From Rachycentron canadum (taxonomy: Eukaryota; Chordata; Actinopteri; Carangiformes; Rachycentridae), in assembly GCA_038496675.1 (NCBI GenBank), contig CM076653.1:15268411-15332410 (forward strand): DNA of 64,000 nucleotides, given 5' to 3'. Of this stretch, positions 36,179 through 47,744 are shown piece after piece. Made by a program: the position numbers and the translations under genes. Every line of letters starts with the position of its first letter. Position 1 is the stretch's first letter. Below the pieces are notes generated by a model. It was not told the origin of the DNA. It did not search any database and saw nothing but the letters and a program-made list of their open reading frames with translations.

Positions 36179-37499
36179 GTGAGTGAACACACACTCGTAC
36201 ACACTCTACACACTTGGTCATCCAGCTCAGTGCAAGTGTTACATTTATCTCTGCTTCCCAGAAAAGTGCTTATTTTCTCTTTGTTTCATGGTCCTCCTTC
36301 ATATTGATTATTCTTTTTTAGTTGAGCTGCCAGCAATTACCAGATTCAACGCTGATGACAAAGTGGCCAATCTAAGATGATTGCATCTGTTTAAAATGCA
36401 TTACATCCCACTGTGTTGGCTGGCATGTCATCAACTCTATTGAACATTTTTTATGATCGCCTTGGAAACTTACTGACAATGCTTGGCTGCTTTTATTTTT
36501 AACTTCCCATTTTCCCTCAGCAGTATTGATGCTGGATGCAAACAACACATCTAAGTGCCTCCGACTGATGCAAATTACATCCACGCTTTGTGTTGTTCAG
36601 CGACTCTTGGTGGTTCGAAAGATGGCTCCAGAAAACAGGAGGCCTCCTAAGCTCTTCCAGAGAGCAGTGGTGACTTTTAGAGCTCATTAACCAGAGGCTT
36701 TTGTTTTGATCGGGAGTTTTATCTTGTTGTCAGTGTCTTTAACCATGAAGCAACTCTTGGGATTCATTCTTATCCATTTAACACGCACATTACAAAATGA
36801 CAATGATTTATGGCAACATTATTCCCATATGGCATCCGCTGATGCTAAAGTTGACAAAAACATACAGAGAGGCTTTTAACATCATTTTAGCCAGAAAATG
36901 GCACTTAAAAAAAAAGAAGCCGTCTTTTGTGATGACAAAAAAGCATCGTGCACATTGAAAGAGCCAACGTCAACCGATTGACTGAACTGTCATTTTCTTT
37001 GTGTTCCTATTGACTAAACTCTTGTTTTCCATGAGAGTGTCTATTGACTGACATACAGTGAGTACCTGTACAGTGAGCATCACAGTGGTTGACAGTTTTA
37101 AAGACAATTTGCACAAAATGGTGACGACGACCTGAACTAGTGAAGACAGAGGAGACGCTGGTTCTCGAAGTATTTCTGCCTCATCGTGACATCTCCAATA
37201 CCACAGCGTCCATTTAGCAGAAGCTTCGGATCACGTGACATGGTCCTCGTCAGCAGATTCTCAGGAAGGTTCTCATGAAATTGTTCATTTATTCCTGAGC
37301 AACTGCATCAGCTGCTGAAGATGATGTGACATAGGAAATGTGGTGACATTGTTTTTCTCCAGCGCTGTCGTCAAAGTCAATAATGACCTTTGAACCTCAG
37401 ATGATATGGATGATTTCTTATGGAGGTAGATTCATCGCAATATTATTGGCGTGAGGAGGTCGGCAATGTGTGTGACCTGTTAATTAAAAAACGCATTGC

Positions 37500-38060
37500 A
37501 CCAACATAAAAAATACATTTGCAAACTCACAAAACTATCTTACAAATATAAAATGGATCTGCAAATACAAACAAAACAAAACAAAACAAAACAAATTCCA
37601 CCAAAAAAAAAAAAAAAAATGCCTGTGAATACATGCAACTGATTGGTGAATATCTTCCGAACACTAACAACCTTCAACCAGATATCTGTGAATCAATTTT
37701 CTATTTGTGAAGTGAAAAAGGCATTTGTGGATGTCAGTTGTATTTCTGTGGATTTGTATTTCACAAACTTCCCGCTGGTCTGAACAAGAGTCGGCTCGTA
37801 CCGTTTGGTCTTTTTCAGAAAGCACCCGGTCACCGCTGACAAAGGCGTTTTCTTCCATGAGCAGACAGCTGAGATCCACAAAAAATGTCTTGCTTCACAA
37901 AAAGAAAATTGACTCACAGATGTATGCTTAAAAGTTTTTAATGTTAGGAAGATATTCACAAGTCAGTTGAAATGTATTTTTGTATTTGCAGGCCCATTTC
38001 GTATTTGCAAGATATTTTTTTGTGAATTGAAACTTGTGTGTTTCATATTTGTCGATGTTT
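37500..38060. mobile_element. Foldback (long inverted repeat) element
   Basis: Two arms of roughly 230 bp mirror one another around a centre near 37800. Left-arm words GTGAATATCTTCC (37646), CTGTGAATCAATTTTCTATT (37686), TTTGTGAAGTG (37705) and GCATTTGTGGATGTCAG recur as reverse complements at 37947-37959, about 37900-37920, about 37885-37900 and 37866-37885. The outer words ATCTTACAAATA (37537) and CTGCAAATACAAA mirror 38002-38013 and 37983-37993. The left arm carries an extra (AAAAC)n and poly-A insertion (37563-37619). No coding capacity. The structure is that of a foldback or MITE-type DNA element able to form a long hairpin when single-stranded or transcribed. Confidence 0.75.
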
Positions 38061-38539
38061 TTTTTTTATTTACAGATTGCACATTGTATACACGCATATC
38101 GTCAACCTGTTCACACAAGTAATACTAAAACAAATCTACCTCCATTTTTGCAATTTATAATCTTGTGTGCTGATGATTCAACAAGGAGAGTTTTGTATCC
38201 ATCCACCCCTCAGGAGAGCTCACCTGTCAGTCACAGAAAACTAACGGGACTTCTCCATTCAGAACACATGGATGCCCCCTACTTATTAGATCATATCAGA
38301 TGGGCTTCAAATCATATACGCCTTGTCGAAATGAGGTTAATAAAACTTCTGCCCTTCATTAAATTGCCTTATTGCTAATTGGGTAAAGGTTTGGTTTAGT
38401 AAATGCAACTAACAAGACACTGGCCTTTAACCATCCTTTGGTATTAATAAAGTACCCTATCTATCTGAGCGTGCTCCCCTCATAGTATTAGCTTAACATA
38501 AAAAAATGCTCCATTATACTGTAAGAAGGCCAAGATGTA

Positions 38540-39055
38540 CTGTGGTGAGTAAAAATGTCCATGAACCCTCTGGATTGACCTGATTTTCTGCATTAATTGG
38601 TCATAAAACGTGAACTGACCTTCATCTGGACCGTTCTTCCCACAGAACGGCCCCAGACATATTCTCAGGGTGTGTGGTGTGAGCAGCTCTCTTCAGGTCA
38701 CTCCACAGCATCTCTCCTGGTTAAGGTCTGGGCTCTGACTGGGCCACTCTAAAAGGCAGAAAGTCTGAGCTTGAAGTCACTGTGTAGTAGATTTACTTCA
38801 GGCTGGGGGGCGGACAGCCACCCTGTCATTATCTTGTAAAATACCTTTATAAACTTCAACTATAGGCGCATAGTGATGCTTTTCTTTTTTTTTTTTCTTT
38901 TTCTCCTTTGGAGAGCAGTGGCTTCCTTTGCCATAGACACTGTGCTCCATGATTTGTTAGACTCATGAACAGACCGTCACATACGGCCCAAGTCCTATTT
39001 TATATCTCTAGTGGCAAGAAAAGGTAGTGAACTCTTTGTAATTACCTCCATTTGG
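38540..39055 (-). mobile_element. Internally deleted Tc1-like element of a third type
   Basis: GAACCCTCTGGATTGACCTG, TTCTGCATTAATTGGTCATA, CTCTCTTCAGGTCACTCCAC, AGCATCTCTCCTGG and CTCTGACTGGGCCACTC are in the order found in a teleost Tc1-type transposon read from its 3' end. The minus-strand WPSQS.DLN block characteristic of its transposase underlies the GACTGGGCCACTC stretch. GATTTGTTAGACTCATGAAC near 38951 is from the other end, so most of the transposase is deleted. It abuts the family A copy at 39070. Confidence 0.55.
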
Positions 39056-39069
39056 TAGTTATGAGCAAA

Positions 39070-39105
39070 CTGTATGTAATAGTGGACGTAGACTATTACA
39101 TACAG
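39070..39105. repeat. Perfect 14-bp inverted repeat with 8-nt loop
   Basis: CTGTATGTAATAGT (39070-39083) and ACTATTACATACAG (39092-39105) are exact reverse complements separated by GGACGTAG. Confidence 0.92.
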
Positions 39106-39550
39106 CTCTGTAAAGTGAAGCCAATGCTGAAGAGCCTTCAACCTTCATTCTCTCTAATGACCATCAGGGGGCGACTCCACTGGTTGTTAAAGAAGTCAGA
39201 TTGTATTGAAGTCTATGGGAAAATGTCCCTACTTCTCCCTTGATATATTAGCTCTGTAAATGTTTTCCTAATGAGTTTATGGTCTCAGTCTCTAGTTTCA
39301 AGTCTTCAATACAACATGATGTTCATTTTTTAAATGATGGTCCATTTAGAGGAAAATAGACCAGAAAGCAGGGGATGAATTAGGGGGCGTGGCTGCTGTG
39401 GCTACAATCAGGATAGAGTACAGAGCAGGTCAGATCCTCAGCTCCACCTTCTCCTCTGAATATGGTCTCTTTCAAGAAAACAAGATGGTGATGGCCAAAT
39501 GACAAACTGGAGGCTCCAAGACCAATGGCTGACATCACAGTGGGTGGCCA
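39070..39550 (+). repeat. Family A repeat, copy 7, with hairpin at its 5' end
   Basis: Runs from TAGTGGACGTAGAC through CTGTAAAGTGAAGCCAATGC, CCATCAGGGGGCGACTCCAC, GTCTATGGGAAAATGTCCCT and GAATTAGGGGGCGTGGCTGC to CCAATGGCTGACATCACAGT. Near its start the usual CTCTGGGT is replaced by a 14-base inverted copy of the preceding sequence (see findings). Confidence 0.88.
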
Positions 39551-40837
39551 CCTGGTTACTAGTTAGCATAGATTGTGTTTGTTTGCAATTGTTGGCTTCG
39601 GTCTCTTGATCTGATTTGTTGAAAACAAGAGAAATGACAAACATCTCCAGTCGTCTTCCCAACAAGCAAAAGTATTGCGACAAGCGCCACTCATCACAGT
39701 TTGGTGTTACTTATCATAGTTGTTTTCAAGGTTAGAAATATCCTTGTAGTTATGGATGAAGTCTCTAAAGTCTATAGAGTATATGGAACCATAGAGGAAG
39801 TGATGTAATGCCAGGTAGACTCATCTTTGGGTGACATCTTCCCTAGTCCACTTCCTGCAGAGGTGTTCATGTTGTATTTCTCTCAAGATGAGAATATTCT
39901 CATACAGATGATGATGGATGAACAGTGATGAGAGACAGCAATGGCAACTTTTAATATGGCTGGTAGTTGGATGTTTAAAGCATTTCCTTTAAATACCTCC
40001 AAGTGAAAAATAACACCATTGACCCTCATCCATCCAAATACCCGCTGACACCCTCCTGCACCCTCTGTCTCCATCTCCCTTCATCACTAACTGCAGTACC
40101 ATATGGAGGGCTACAGCTATGTGATCTCCATCCAGTCACACTGAACAAGGCCACAGACATGCATATGCTGCAGTAATCTCACAAACAGCAGATCGCCACA
40201 CGTGTTCCAAACAAGCACGTTTGTTTTTTTTTTTGTTTTTTTGAAAAATAAAAGTCTTGTTTGTGCCTAACTTGCCATCTGCATGCCTTGCTTCAGGCAA
40301 AAACACTCAAATCTCACACTTAATAGAATTTGACCCACCCCTGTAATCGTGGAAATGCACACGGCAAAAAGTCTAAGTGGATTAATGGCCGGCACCCTCT
40401 GAGTGTCATTGTCTTTGTTAGCGCATTAGACATTCGCTGGTGCTCTGACTGTAACATGCCAGAGGACATGGGGCTGTGTTTGGAGCAGAGCGCCCCCAGC
40501 AGACAGCTACAGAGCATCGAATGACGCCACAGCAAAAAGAGGCGAGCTGCAGAGAAAGAGAAACATTAATGCTGAGGCAAACAAACTGTTTGAAAGAGAC
40601 GAGGTTTTTGTGTTTTCAAATCTTCATCATGGTGGAGAGTAATGAAGCAGCTGTACTGAAAATCACGCTGTTGACCCCCACACATCCAAAACCGCAGAGC
40701 CACATGGACGACTACAGCAATCTGATCCCCATCCAGTCACACTGAACAAGGCCATATACATCTACTTGTACATGAGTATTTAATTTTCTGCTATGTTGCA
40801 CTTCCACTTCACGATATATCTGAGAAATAATACTTTT

Positions 40838-41015
40838 TGATGGCTCTACGCCGGTGACGGTCAGGGAACTTCTTCAAATTTGCCACAAACATTAGCTTCA
40901 ACGACGAACTCATTAGAATTTTAAGGTCTGAAAGGATAAAATGAAGTGATGCCATTTCGTATCCAGAAGGTCAAAGGTCAACTTATTCAACACTATATTT
41001 CCTGAGACTTGATTG
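40838..41015 (+). repeat. Diverged teleost repeat fragment (AAGGTCAAAGGTCAA type)
   Basis: GGATAAAATGAAGTGATGCC, ATTTCGTATCCAGAAGGTCA and AAGGTCAACTTATTC, preceded by CTTCAAATTTGCCACAAACA, resemble a repeat common in fish. Boundaries uncertain. Confidence 0.45.
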
Positions 41016-42918
41016 ATTGGTGGAGTAACAGCTGTGAGGCAGTAATTCTGCTTTTATTTCAATTTAAAACTGATTGCAACCTATCGAGTCCCGAATTGCT
41101 TCAAAAAAAAATGAAGAAATTGAACCAACAGACCAAATGAATGGCACTTAAATGTAATCAAAAAGTAATCAAGCGTAATCATTTTCATTACTTTGGTTAA
41201 TTAATTAATTTCATTAATAAGTAATCATGAACCACGCTGCTTACAGGTCGGCTACAGCGAATGTTTTCACATCTAGGATCTCTAACTGACACACGTTACA
41301 GCGTAGACTCCCATCTGATGAGATTCTTGCTTTTAGATGTTTAATTACAGAACATGTTTTTTTGCTCCTCAAGGACCCCACATTAAGAACCACAAGGCTA
41401 CACTAGACTATACACTGCTTACATGTTACTTATTATGGAAAACAACTGACTTCAGCAAAACGGGACTTTTGTTTGTAATGGAATCGATTTGCACTGTGGA
41501 TGCTTTCACCAAAGTGAGGGATGTAAACGCTTCCTCTGCTCATCAACACAAAATAAAGGCTAAAAAAGGAAATAGGCATCTTTGATATCTGTGCGGTTTT
41601 ATAGTGAAACTTTGTAAAAAAAAAAACAAACAAAAAAAAAACACAAAAGTGTTTTCAAGTAGGGAATTTGACTTTATTCTGACACTTTTACATCTGAGAT
41701 CTCATGCATTATTCATGGCTGCTGGGGTATTTACGTTGATCTCCCCTTACTCTTGTTAGGATGTACATTATATATGTATAAAAGACCAAGGTAGGCTCAT
41801 ACAGCCATAACAAGCTGGGTTGTTTAAGGTCCCTCTCAACAACCACCACCCCAGACCACTGTTTCAGAACAGAGTCTCTATCGTCACTCCAGTTAGTACC
41901 AGGTTGAAATGTGTGATGTCGATTATCAGACATTTAACAAATAAGCCCACACAAAAATCTTACCATTCCTTCTTTACTTGTCTTGTTGACCTCAAAGTGG
42001 TCATGTAAAAGTACATGACTTCTTATGTAATAGCCAATCCTGGAAACAAAGGAAATGAAATGATAAACTGTTCTATTACATTTTTAGATCGATTCATTTG
42101 TTCATTTTTGACAGGTTATTATATTATCTGTCAGTACTTATGTTCATGTCGTATCAGAGTTTTATTGTGTTGCGTTCTTGTAAATTGTGCTTTTGTCAAA
42201 GACGTGTGGGGGGATGGGGTGACGACTTTCTTCTTCTTTCATTTCATTTCATGTTGACAAGGCTCTATTGATCCGTAAACCCCGGACTGCTTCATCACGT
42301 CAGTGATGAATCCCAGCCTTAATCATCAATGTGTAGCCCATTAGCTATTGTTTATATCAGTGTGTGTTGCTTTTGATGAGGAACAAAACGTTGTGTCATC
42401 AGACAGATGAAAGTTCTTGTAAACAAACTCAGAGTATGATTTTTTTTGTTTTTTTCCATATGTGCCGCCAGAAATTTCAGCTAATTTCACTTCCCCATTA
42501 AAAACACAAAGCTGATGAGGTGTGAAGTTTATTATTCAGAAAACCAACATGCAACAGAAGCCTGTTTCCATTGAGTCAAAGTGTTAACACAACAGAAAAA
42601 GGCTGTAAAAACAAGTCTCAATTTTGTGCGGCCTAATTAGACATAAATATTATTTCCATAAAATGAAAGTAAGTCATTTTCACTTGTTGTCATTTTGCAC
42701 AAGTTCAATAAACTGAGATACATTTTGCTAATTAGTGGATCTAGAGGTTGGTAGTTGTGTAGGAAGTCTTCTTCTGTGAACGTTTGTTTTGTAATGTTTG
42801 TTCAGTCTTAATATTGTTAATCTTCTGTTGTTTTTTGTTTTGTGAAAATGACTTTATAATTAAATTAACCTTACCTTTCCCCTATGGGGAAATTGGGCCC
42901 AAAATGCAGACACTCAAA

Positions 42919-42940
42919 AAAAAAAAAAAAAAAAAAAAAC
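42919..42940. repeat. Poly-A run
   Basis: A run of about 22 A residues just upstream of the family F copy; it may be that element's tail or a simple repeat. Confidence 0.8.
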
Positions 42941-43248
42941 AGGATAAATGGGGAAAAAGTGACATAATAAAAGTAGACAGGTAGGAACACAAAACCAAGA
43001 CAAAGACAGACTTAAAAACACATGAGGGCGGGGCAGAGAATCAAACTGGAGGGAATCAGGACAAAGACTGGAAGTAAAAATGACAAGGGACACACAAGGG
43101 AATAAATAGTTTTCAAATGAAACAGGAAATAAATCAAAAGTCCAAATCAAAACCAAAACAATCAAACGTAAAGAGTCTGAAAGTGTCCCATAATATACAG
43201 GAGTCCAGACACAGAGAGTCCTTCAGAGCAGACCATGACAGACTTACC
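42941..43248 (+). repeat. Interspersed repeat family F, copy 1
   Basis: Contains AGGAACACAAAACCAAGACA, GAGGGAATCAGGACAAAGAC, GACAAGGGACACACAAGGGA, TGAAACAGGAAATAAATCAA and ends CAGACCATGACAGAC. The same kind of A- and GAC-rich text (AAAACAGGAAAAGGAAATGG, CATGGACCGTGACATGAC) occurs at 45655-46072. No coding potential. Confidence 0.55.
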
Positions 43249-43360
43249 TTACCTTGATAAACCAAACCAGACCTTCACTCAAGCTCTATATTTCAAGAAC
43301 ATACATGAAGAATTATACATACATTGTTTTTGAGCACATTTCCTAAAACACTGAGGGGAG

Positions 43361-43443
43361 AACACGTGAACTCTGCACAGATTCTGGGGTTCAAGAACCG
43401 TCTTGCTGTGAGGCGACAGTGTTAACCACTGTAGCACCGTGTC
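43361..43443 (+). repeat. Family B repeat, 3' tail fragment
   Basis: GTGAACTCTGCACAGATTCT, GGGGTTCAAGAACCGTCTTG, CTGTGAGGCGACAGTGTTAA and CCACTGTAGCACCGTGTCG match the distal end of the family B copies. Confidence 0.65.
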
Positions 43444-44038
43444 GAAAACATTAAATGTGAAGCTTTTGTGACTTCATGTGATGGCAGTCCGTTGCACTTT
43501 CCATGAACATTCTTGTGTTTTCTATGATTTAATTCATTACCTTGAAAGTGTATTTGTTCAGATTTCTCTCCCCGCTGTGGATATTATCTGACTGAAAACC
43601 CTAACCCTTGGATTGGTTTTCCTGGTGTTTTTCTACACTTCTTTGTGCCAGGTATCTGTCCGATGGGAGTGGAGGCATTGTTTATTTTTGCAATCAGCTG
43701 ATCACGCTCTCCAAACCACCCTGATCAGACCCAGACCACATATTCCTGATGAGTTGAGGAGTAGACACCAGGGATGCAGAGCTGGATTCTAACGATGAGT
43801 AAGAAGGAATGAGATGAGAAAGCATAAACCTGTTCTTCCTGTTGTCATCATAGAAAGGTTACGTGAGGTCCCTGGCGAAATGGACACGCTCGGTGTGCTG
43901 ACTAAGACCCAACAGGACTAAGCAGCATTAGGTGCTGTGATGAGACATGGCCGCAGGATCATGTTGCAGACTGAGACTCAAAACCATCGCCGACTTTCAA
44001 ACTGCTCGGGCCGACACAGCCTGCAGGCAGAGCTGTGA

Positions 44039-44052
44039 GGGGGGGGGGGGGG
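44039..44052. repeat. Poly-G run (G14)
   Basis: Fourteen consecutive G residues in intron 3; quadruplex-prone and length-unstable. Confidence 0.85.
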
Positions 44053-44219
44053 TCGCAGTGCTGGGGAACAACAGATCCCGTCATGTCAGAGTGCGCGTCC
44101 ATATTATCTGCCAAAGGGGTTCAGATGCATATGTACCGCCATCGGCATGTGACATCATCAACTCCGTGGCTGCTCTCGTGACCAGGAGACTTCCATCACA
44201 CTTCTGATACAAAAGCAAA

Positions 44220-44720
44220 GGCCTGGGAAGATTCTTAGTCATCAAAGTCATGGATGGCCAAGAAGACCTGAATCAAGGGTGACCTGTTATTGATGGGGCG
44301 TTTCACCTCTTAACCGAGAGGCCTCTTCAGCCCATTTGATAGTCAAATAGACCCATCTTGCTCTCTTTCATTGGGTGGTTCTGAACTATCTCTAGGACCA
44401 TTCCAGCTCTGTGGCCTTTCACCATGGAACCTAGAGCAAAGCTGTTTTGTCCTGGAGTCCATCTCAGATTGCTTTCTGTGCTCTATTTGCCTGGCTGTCC
44501 TTTATACTTCTGCACCATACTGAAGGTGTCCATGTGAAAAAGCCTCGTAAGAGAGCTAAGGTTCTCAGTCACCCGGGTCATGGCCATCCAGCAATCAAAG
44601 GCTTGGACTTGGTTATAGTAGAAGGCATTCCCTTTCATCCAAGAGGACTCTTCAGTTCTGAGAAAGGCTCTTTGATGAGAGGTGAAACACTTTCAAAGAT
44701 CTGAAACCAATTCCAGCTGT
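44220..44720 (+). repeat. Interspersed repeat with internal direct duplication
   Basis: Two related passages occur in direct orientation: CTTAGTCATCAAAGTCATGG ... CGAGAGGCCTCTTCAG (44237-44334) and CTCAGTCACCCGGGTCATGG ... CCAAGAGGACTCTTCAG (44563-44655). The words (CAGTCATCCAGGTCATGG; TTTCATCCAAGAGG.CTTCTTCAG) belong to a multicopy teleost sequence. The 85-codon frame at 44447-44704 with a hydrophobic start is embedded in it and is not treated as a gene. Confidence 0.5.
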
Positions 44721-45654
44721 GCTCCATTCAGCTCTTCTTGGATAACCAACCTTTTACCAATGCATCAACCGTCCCACCAGAGAAAATAAAACTTTTTACT
44801 CTCCCCATATGTGAAACATGCATAACTTCATTCAGCAGCAGGGTTTAGCAGCCTGTTACCGGTGATGCTTGAAAACATATTACTGACTCCTAGCTTCAGA
44901 TAAAATACTAACTTTTTTTCAGCAAATGTTCGACAAGTGAAGAGAAAAAAACTGCACGAGCAACTGCAACCGACTTTGTTTTGTGATAACTGCTCTGTGC
45001 TTTGCACACTGACCTTCAAATGAAGTGATGACAGTGAGGTTTATCTTTCCTCTTTAATTTCAGGGTGTTTACATCCACAGATGAACAGCACAGACACTGT
45101 AGCTGTAGATTTTACTTCTAGCTATAATTCTGCACTTTTACTGGGTCAGATTTGATTATTTCACGTAATCTTAAATCATCATTTCTAATGTTTGGGGTCA
45201 AATCTTTCACTCATTGACTCTCTGAAGTTTAGGATCCATAAACAGGATATACAGGCCTCAATTAAAAACTGAACTTTTACCTTCAGTCTTATATTCAGTG
45301 AATAGCTGACACTGCTGGGCAATAAAAACTCTCTGTCTCTGCACTGTTTAAATCTCCTCTTCCTGCACTGTGTCCTGGAATTAGCAGCATATGTGAAGGA
45401 GGCTGCAGTTGCATCAGTTGCGAACAAGCAGTGGTTTAAAATCAGTCGGCATCAAATATGTTAGATGCCAGAGCCCAATTATTAAGATGGGTAACTATCT
45501 CCAAGCTATCCAGTTCAGTCATGCTCTGCCTTTGAAGTCCATGTTGTTGATGGGAGAATTTATTCATCATCTTAACCATGGAGGAGCCACGACTATCAAA
45601 CGGGCTCAGGACGTTTATTACATTAATCAAAACATTTCTTCAGCCAGGGCATCA

Positions 45655-46072
45655 AACCCACTGGATGAGGACCCAGAATGCAAAGAGGCAGGGTGTTTAA
45701 TACAGTCCACACAAAAAGCAGGCATGCTAAAGGCAGACAAAACTGAGGGATGAGGCTCAGTCGGGGTCACGGTTGAGAAACTGCTCAAAAACACAAGGAG
45801 GCTTAGATGATGCTCGCAACAAGAACAAAGACGAACTGGCACAGGACAGGGAGCGCACAGACTCAATACGCTAAGAGAGGAATGACAGCTAGACCCAGGT
45901 GAAACACATTAAGGCTGGGGTCGACGATCACAGGAGCGGGAAACTCACATGGCAGGAAGTGCAAATCTGGAACGACAGGGAAAGGTTAGACACAGCACAA
46001 TAAAACAGGAAAAGGAAATGGAAGTGAGAAAAAGCAGAAAACATGACCTCATGGACCGTGACATGACACAGG
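45655..46072 (+). repeat. Interspersed repeat family F, copy 2
   Basis: CTGGATGAGGACCCAGAATG, AACTGGCACAGGACAGGGAG, CCCAGGTGAAACACATTAAG, AAAACAGGAAAAGGAAATGG and a terminal CATGGACCGTGACATGAC. Related to 42941-43248; recognised as a multicopy fish sequence of uncertain class. Confidence 0.6.
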
Positions 46073-46134
46073 GACGTTAGCTGAGCCCATTTCGACTCCT
46101 GGCTGGCTGGACTCTTTGTTGCATGTCATTCATT

Positions 46135-46574
46135 GTAATTTGTCTGTTACCATCTTGGTTTTTTAAACCAGCAGATATTTGGAGGAGAAGGTGGAGCTGA
46201 GGAGGAGTGAGGGGGGGATCTGACCTGCTCTTGGGTGGTACAGTCTGTCAATCACACAGTAGCCACGCCCCCTAATTCATCCCCTGCTTTATGGTCTATT
46301 TTCCTCTAAATGGAGCATCATTTAAAAAATGAACATCAAGACTTGAAACTAGAGACTGAGACCATAAACTCATTAGGAAAACATTTACTGAGCTAATAAA
46401 TCAAGGAGAAGTAGGGACATTTTCCCATAGACTTCAATACAATCTGACTTCTTTAACAACCAGTGGAGTCTCCCCCTGATGGTCATTAGATAGAATGAAG
46501 GTTTAAGGCTCTTCAGCTTTGGCTTCACTTTACAGACCCAGAGTCTACGTCCACTTTTTTACACAGTCTATGGT
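46135..46574 (-). repeat. Family A repeat, copy 8
   Basis: ACCATCTTGGTTTTTTAAAC, GGAGGAGAAGGTGGAGCTGA, TAGCCACGCCCCCTAATTCA, CTTGAAACTAGAGACTGAGA and GAGTCTCCCCCTGATGGTCA to TACACAGTCTATGG. It has a small deletion around ACATCAAGACTTG relative to copy 5. Confidence 0.88.
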
Positions 46575-47718
46575 CATTCCCCTTTTTACTGAACATGAAC
46601 CCAGCCAACACAGGTGTCATTGTAATGACAAGGCGAAGTAACATTTGCCATACATTTGGAAATGACACACAACCTTACATCAGGAAAAACCCACTGACAA
46701 TATACAGGTAGCACTACAGTTAGCTAGCTTGTTTGTCTGACAGCCAAATAAGCTAGTGTGGCTGTAACTAAATAGCAGCCATTTCCTGTAGCTAGCGAAC
46801 AGTTAGCCCCACAAAGGAAAACTGTTTAAACCCTCTTTGGCTGAGGAGGCAAGACTCTTTAAAGTCTACACAAAACAAGACCATTCAGTTTGACGACTGG
46901 CTCAATCCTAGATTGTGTCTTAATGCTTTCACAGTGATGTGACTGATGGACTGGAATTGGAATTGGTCGGGTCCATCAAACCCCTCCTCACCCCCACTAC
47001 TCCGTGCTGCCACCTCACAGACAGACTGGCTAAAACAACATGGTTTATACCTGTTCATGTGCATATAAAGCAGGGAGGTGAGGGCACTCATGCAAAATAG
47101 TGTTGTATACTGTATGTGGCTATTGATGGATTTGGTTTCACGTCTGATCAAGGGTAGGTAGGGCCCGGGGTCTGCCGGCCCTACAGGTTCCGTGGTCCGT
47201 GATGTGATTGATGGTTTTCTCTGGACCCCTGTCTCAAATAAGCATTTTTTTTACATTGAGCTAACTGCTACTTGATTCCCTTCTGATTATAGAAAACACA
47301 AGGCGTCATCTGTGCCGTGGTGACTGCAGGTTTCACTGAATCCTTTCTAGATTTCACTCTGCTGTATGAATACAGGGAAAAAAACATCACAACAGGTTGA
47401 GCAATACCTAGAAAGCAATGAAATCAACATCCATCACAGACTCAGCAGGAAACATGCAGGAAACAGGTAGAAATGTCACAACCCATCTATTCAGACTCAG
47501 ATTATGACTGTGTGGATGCACCTCTCCACCTCGTCCTCCTCCACTCTTACACAACAAGGAGGCATCACTCTGCCTCTCAAACCCACGTTAATGCACCGCT
47601 CTCATACAACCTCATGTGTACGTGTGAACCAACAGTAGGTGTATGTTCTGCTGGAGATACACATTTAAATGTCAGATGGAGTGCGAAACTGCTACTGTGC
47701 GCACGCGCGTGTGTTTGC

Positions 47719-47744
47719 GTGTGTGTGTGTGTGTGTGTGTGTGT
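47719..47744. repeat. (GT)n microsatellite
   Basis: Pure GT run preceded by a GCGCGTGTGTTTGC variant stretch from 47700. Confidence 0.88.
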
